NCBI GenBank assembly: GCA_034620365.1
Contig: JAQGEQ010000045.1
Span: forward strand, 434,001 to 498,000
Direction of reading: 5' to 3'
DNA: 64,000 bases
DNA from: Pegea sp. RAD2-039
Taxonomy: Eukaryota > Chordata > Thaliacea > Salpida > Salpidae
In this document: piece by piece, positions 58,933 through 64,000 of the stretch
Layout: each line of letters starts with the position of its first letter
How positions within the stretch are numbered: position 1 is the stretch's first letter
Notes under the pieces: model-generated
Told to the model about the DNA's origin: nothing
Seen by the model: only the letters and a program-made list of their open reading frames with translations
Database searches by the model: none
Made by a program: the position numbers and the translations under genes

Positions 58933-59357
58933 TATTAACTTTATCATTTTTTTATATTTAAGATTGTCTTTGAGATTGTCTTTGAGAATAGACCACAGAT
59001 ATCTCTTGCTGAAAGCACCAATTGTATGTAGTGATTCAATTATTTATTAATAAAAACTCTTTTCAAGCTAAAGTAATTAAAAACTCTGAATATTAAGAAT
59101 CTATTCATCTTGTGTATTAGTACCATTGTAATTACATTTATTGCTTTCAGCATTGATATCTTTAGACTATTCTAAACTAATTTATTCTTGGATATTGGGT
59201 ATGGTTTTCCCTTATCAATTGTCACTGTTGCTTAGTTGAATGGCATGATTAGAATAAATCAATAAAACTAACCTTCTGTTGCATATGCTTCAAAAAGGAA
59301 AAGTTGTATCAATGTAATCTTGAAGTTCTTTTTGGGCAGAAAAATTTAAGATTATTG
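58933..59357. promoter_or_regulatory. ELL 3' region and HTRA2 promoter
   Basis: A tandem TTGTCTTTGAGATTGTCTTTGAGA lies near 58964-58987. An upstream ATG at 59285 opens an 11-codon frame before the HTRA2 start and could dampen translation. Nothing else is recognised. Confidence 0.4.
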
Positions 59358-61433
59358 ATGTCTGCTAATATCAATAAAATTTGGAAAAAATTTATCCTAA
59401 ATAAAACATGTTTTGATAAGATTTCTTCAGTACCACCTCTAAGAACCACTTGCCTAAGTTATACAAGCCACCATAAGCACTCCAATAGGGATGATCACTC
59501 AAATGGTGATCGATGGTTTGGATGGAGTGGTTTTCTTTTAGGATTCTTAGGAGCTTATGCCACGTTGAAGAACCGACAGTTTTCTAAACCCAGTTTTGCA
59601 GCCACTCCAATTATACCTGAGGTTAAAGCCACTAAATATAAAAGTGCTAGAGAAGAATTTAATTTTGTATCTCGAGTATTAGGAAGTGTTAGCTCCGCTG
59701 TGGTCAATATTGATGTAAAGCATATTTGCAGGTGAATTTTTTTATAATAATCATGACAACTAACTTTGAACTTATCATTTAAATAAGCTGTTTTTGTTTA
59801 AACTAAATTATATGTTTTTTAATCTTATTATAGATAAATTATTCTTTAAAACTCTTATTTATAGTTTCTTTTAAATTCTACTCTGTGTAATTATCACTTA
59901 ATCGAAATATATCTTTTAATTTTAGAGGTTTTTGCAATGAGCAACTTGAGATGACTTCCAACGGGTCCGGGTTTTTCATAAACTCTTCTGGCTTGTTAAT
60001 TACAAACGCCCATGTCGTTTACAATTCCAGAGCAGTGAGGGTCTGTAGATTTTATTTAAAAAAATGTAATTTTTTCCATTTATTTTAAAATATTTAAAAT
60101 TGTACTTTCTAAAAAAGTTTCATAATTCTGTAAACATAACAATTTTTATATAGAAGTTTTAGTGTAAGTCATATTCAATTATTTATTTTGAATTTATGTT
60201 AAAGGTGCGAATGAATGATGGTCGAGAATTTGCTGGTCGATTAGTGGCTGCGGATGAATCATTAGACTTAGCTGCTATCCAAGTTGATTGTGTGAGTTGA
60301 TAAACAAATAAATCTAGCTCTCTAAACTCATATTAAATACTTAGATTTAATATTTAATCATTTGCTGTAATCACATCTCATAAAATTCTAGGAAAATTCT
60401 CCATTCATAAAAATGGGAGTTTCAGAAGATATTATATTAGGAGAATGGGTAATTGCAATTGGAAGCCCTTTCTCCTTACAAAATACAGTAACTGCTGGTA
60501 TTGTAAGTAACACGTGTCGATCTGCTAAAGAGATTGGTTTAAATACTCGAAGTGATATAAGCTACATTCAAACTGATGCAAGTATAAATGTGAGTTTTTC
60601 TGATATCTATTTTGTTACATCAATAGATACTTTGTTACAGAGTGGCAACTCTGGTGGACCCTTATTGAATTTAGATGGTGAAGTCATTGGTGTGAATGCT
60701 TTGAAACTCCTCCAAAATGGAATCAGTTTTGCGATTCCGATTGATTTGGTGAAGAAGTTCCTGAAATCGATCGAAAGTTTGTTCGGATTTTCATTTATAT
60801 AGTAGCTAGTCATCTAAAGTTTCATTTGCTTTCAATCTAATGGCCCCAAAGATTAAGTGAATCTTAACCTTGTTGTAAAAATATTCAGATTTTTAAGATC
60901 TTTTATAACCAGATGGTAATATCTCAATTGAAAGATTCATTTGAAAGTTCCAAATATTCAAAAATTGTAAATTTATGTCAGAAAATAACTTCTTAAATAC
61001 AAATTTCTGATTCTAAACAAATTTTTTAACCAAAACATCTTTATAGAAAATAATTATGGCGGTCAAAGACATCTAAGACGCTGGGTTGGAATTAGAATGT
61101 TAACTCTCAACCAACAAATTGCTGACTATCTCGTACGAAATGTTCCAAAGATGAAACATATCCAACACGGAGTCTACATTCATTCTGTTGCTCAAAATTC
61201 TCCAGCACAAAAGTTTGTTGTTTGAAAAATTGAAATCTAAAAACTTTTTTGATTATAATTTCAGTGCTGGTCTTCAAGAAAAAGATATTATTGTCGAAGT
61301 AAATGGAAAGACTCTGTTATCTGCTCAACAACTAACAGATTGTATCTCTTCTAATGTGGTTCAATTGAATATAGTAGTTGTGCGAGGTGATAAGGTTTTA
61401 AGGATGACTATATTACCTGAAGATGTTATGTGA
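59358..61433 (+). CDS. HTRA2: Mitochondrial serine protease HTRA2/OMI
   Basis: Seven exons (59358-59731, 59926-60040, 60205-60291, 60392-60589, 60641-60776, 61047-61212, 61265-61433) give 414 residues. The first ~45 residues are basic, as in a mitochondrial presequence, and a membrane anchor spans about 53-71 ([18 protein letters not shown]). The trypsin-like domain carries the catalytic triad: His154 in TNAHVV, Asp184 in ESLDLAA, Ser262 in SGNSGGP. A PDZ domain follows from RRWVGIRML to the end, with [18 protein letters not shown]2 is a trimeric quality-control protease of the intermembrane space. The animal AVPS inhibitor-of-apoptosis-binding motif is not evident after the anchor (KPSFAATP stands there). 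The ATG at 59358 is the first in frame; the frame is open further upstream without an ATG. Confidence 0.95.
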
Positions 61434-61627
61434 TGTACCGGGAGATATAAAACATTTTTGAAGTCTTAAATATTTATGTCTTTAATCATGAATTTGTTAT
61501 TTTATTGAGTTTTCGAATCGTGCTGTTTTACTATATTCAAATTCTTACCGAGAATTTAATCTTGTTCTAATTGCTTGATTTTCTAGAAATGTTTTAATTT
61601 GATCTAGTTTGAATTTTGTTAATTTAA
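61434..61627. promoter_or_regulatory. Short HTRA2-RALBP1 intergenic region
   Basis: Only 194 bases separate the HTRA2 stop from the RALBP1 ATG on the same strand. It must hold the HTRA2 polyadenylation site and the RALBP1 start. TTTTCTAG near 61580 is an acceptor-like sequence. Such spacing could mean a shared transcript. Confidence 0.4.
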
Positions 61628-64000
61628 ATGTCCAATACAATTGGTTCATCAACCAGCGAAAGAAAGAAGACACCAGCTGAGAATCGTTACAAATCTTTTA
61701 ACGATGAAGCAAAAGAAGATGTGACCAGAACAAACACCAGCGAGAAACCATCTGAACCATCTCAAAACAAATCTCCACAGCAGCATGTTACTTTCCAGAC
61801 CTCAGCTAAAAAGTCAAAGCCTACAAGCAAGCTGTTTAAAAGACCTTCATTTTCAAAACGTCGGTGACATTTTTATGACTTTTTGAATTTATTATTTGAT
61901 GTTGGTTACAGCAAAAGGATTAAGACGAGAAAAGGCGGAAGTTACGTCACCAACGGATGAAAATCCTTCAAAAGATAAGAACAAAGAAGGCAAGAAAAAG
62001 TCCACCAGCCTACCACGTGACCTTAAAGTTTCGTTCAAGTTAGCATCTCTGAAATGATCTTTGTAAAGATCAACATTTTTGATCTCAAATCAAAATCTTT
62101 CACTTCAGAAAAGAGAAGACAAAAAATAAAAAGCGAACTTCATCAATTGAACTGGTTGAAGATGATGGAGGTAGGAACTAGCTCCTGTATCATCCCCTCT
62201 TCTCAAGATTACTCTTTCAGCATCCTCACTTTCTTCATCTTCTCTTCCTCCAATATTTGGACTACCATTGGATGAAGCGGTGGAACGGACTTGTTACCAT
62301 GACAACGTCAGTCTTCCTGCTGTTGTGAGGGATTGTATTGATGATATTGAAAGAAGAGGTCTCAAATATGAAGGAATTTATCGAATTTCTGGGGTTAAAT
62401 CAGCTATAGAAGAAGTCATATCACTTTACAATTGGTAAATAGGTTTGAGTTGATGATTTTTTAACTGATTCAAACTTAAATGAAGTGATGAGAGTCCTGA
62501 TCTTTCTGTTTATGATCCACCTACTATTGCTAGTGTCTTAAAAGCTTATTTACGAGATCTACCAACTCACATCTTAACCAGCGATCTGTTACCGGAGTTT
62601 GAAGACGCTTGTACTAAACCAACTAAAATTGAAAGAGTCCAGGTACAACACATCTTCATATAAACTGATTTTTTGATCACATTTGTGTCTACAGAGTTGC
62701 AAAACTCTCGTCAACAAGCTTCCATCTTGTAATCTTTCACTGATATCTTGGTTAGTTGCTCATTTCGATAAAATCATTCAAAATGAAAAAAACAGCAAAA
62801 TGAACATTCAAAACATTTCTATAGTCCTCAGTCCTACTTTAAACATCAGTCATCGGATTCTGAACATCTTTTTTTCTCATCAGTCAGTCAACATTTTCAA
62901 ATTCATTTTCTTCATTTCAAAACAATTTCATTTGTAGCAAAGATATTTTTCAAAATACTGAGATCAAGAAACTAGAAAAACCAATGAGATGGCTTGATTG
63001 GGAAAACCTCCCGAAGTTTCCATCCGATTATCAAGAGATTTCGAAAGAGATCTTTCGACAGGAGTTCTTTTTAAACCGTTTACACACTCAAGTGCAGGTT
63101 CTATATGTGAACAAGTATCAATTTGATGTTTAATTTGATAAAAACAGGCTGGATACGATCACAAGCTTAAAGATGAACGTTTATGGGAGGTACAACGGAT
63201 TCTAACTCAGTTGAAGAGATTAGTAAGTGTGGACACATGCTAGTTGACATATTTGATTGTTTTCTTGAATATCTAGAAAAGAAATATCGAAAGCAAACAG
63301 TCTCAATCTAAATTGAATAACTTGACACTTGAAAGACGAAATGCTGCTAACAAGCCACCTTCTGAAAAAGTTGCTGAATATTTAAAGATCAAAACATGAT
63401 TTAATACTCAATTATTTCAACAGATTACCGATCAGAAACTCGAATCAAAAGATTCAGATCAAGAAACAACAGAAGTAAAAGCTGATGTAGTTGAAGAAGT
63501 AGTGATGAAGGAAGAAGATGAGGATGAAGAAGTCATTGAACTTCTTTTAGAAGAAGAAAGAAAAGTCATGATTGAACAAGTCAGTTTTCTGAATTTAATT
63601 ATTGAATAAACTTTCTTCAAAATCTTTTTATCGACAGGAAGAACTGTTAGTGTTACAAAAAGATCTTAAAAATAAAGTGGAAGGCGAAGAAATGGAATTG
63701 AAGCGACTGGCAGAGGTCTTAAGAGACCTGGAAAGGTTTGTTCATCTATTCTAACTTTAAATCAGAATACTTTTAGTGTTTTGTAAGATTTTTTAAAATG
63801 TTTTTAGCAAAAATCAGACAAAACTAAACGGAGATATCAAGATAGAAGTTAAAGATTCAGGTAAACATCTTTTATTTGATTTATAAACCCAAAAAACTTT
63901 TAAAACATTGAAGGGAACTCACTAGCGGACTTTGCACTCCATACTGGAGATAATAACTTTGTTGTCGATGATGAATTTGAGAATATGTTACGTATTCGAG
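61628..64000 (+). CDS. RALBP1: RalA-binding protein 1 (RhoGAP), 5' part
   Basis: Thirteen exons are visible before the window ends: 61628-61859, 61912-62038, 62109-62170, 62221-62434, 62486-62642, 62695-62882, 62938-63097, 63148-63222, 63277-63369, 63424-63579, 63638-63735, 63808-63860, and 63914 onward. A basic, serine-rich N-terminus leads to the RhoGAP domain, which starts at PPIFGLPLDEAVER. Its arginine finger is in YEGIYRISG, then YLRDLPTHIL and KMNIQNISIVLSPT. The Ral-binding coiled coil follows, beginning near DERLWEVQRILTQLK, with an acidic VIELLLEEERKVM block. RALBP1 links RAL GTPases to CDC42/RAC inactivation, endocytosis and mitochondrial fission. Exon 1 must end at an unusual AAAAC|GTCGGT donor for the frame to continue; the nearby CG|GTGACA leads to a stop. 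The gene is cut by the window edge. Confidence 0.92.

Noticed and set aside
60413-60802. A separate HtrA-like gene starting [12 protein letters not shown]
   Set aside because: It is exons 4-5 of HTRA2 plus the intron between them, read without splicing.

Overview
The window looks like nuclear DNA of an AT-rich invertebrate animal. Almost every gene is split by short AT-rich introns with GT-AG ends, the standard genetic code fits throughout, and the set includes animal families (tetraspanin, trefoil/EGF/CCP secreted protein, RALBP1, ELL, SSUH2). I cannot fix the phylum from sequence alone. All exon structures were read by eye from splice signals and frame continuity.

Layout. 1-18 kb is a compact housekeeping block: GINS2 (+), UBE2A/RAD6 (-), an ARF-like GTPase (-) divergent from a tetraspanin (+), a mitochondrial-type arginase (-) ending 91 bp from the tetraspanin stop, and intronless POLR3E (+). 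A decayed arginase fragment lies upstream of the arginase gene.

18.6-28.2 kb is the most unusual part. A two-exon gene of unknown function sits between ~150-bp inverted repeats. Beside it is a large palindrome, ~2.5-kb arms around a ~0.9-kb spacer, in which each arm carries a complete seven-exon gene for a secreted two-trefoil + EGF + CCP protein, in convergent orientation. The two copies are nearly identical except for one short, strongly diverged patch in exon 4. A third, decayed trefoil-like exon lies just outside.

28-41 kb holds decayed repeats, a RERG/RASL-like small GTPase with an extra residue in the switch II motif and an unusual concentration of TGACGTCA palindromes, and two short unrecognised multi-exon genes (possibly one). 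42.5-46.3 kb is a second palindrome, ~0.62-kb arms around an intronless TSSK/CAMK-like protein kinase. An SSUH2-like DnaJ-zinc-finger protein follows at 46.8-48.4 kb.

48.4-57 kb is gene-poor: a 5'-truncated LINE, a perfect five-unit heat-shock element, a 25-codon RPL41 gene split by one intron, and a decayed transposase-like stretch. 57.3-64 kb is a tight same-strand run: ELL (intronless), HTRA2 and RALBP1 (runs off the right edge).

Most genes are unrelated housekeeping functions: ubiquitin and replication (UBE2A, GINS2), transcription (POLR3E, ELL), translation (RPL41), small-GTPase signalling (ARL, RERG-like, RALBP1) and mitochondria (arginase, HTRA2). The only clear local expansion is the trefoil family.
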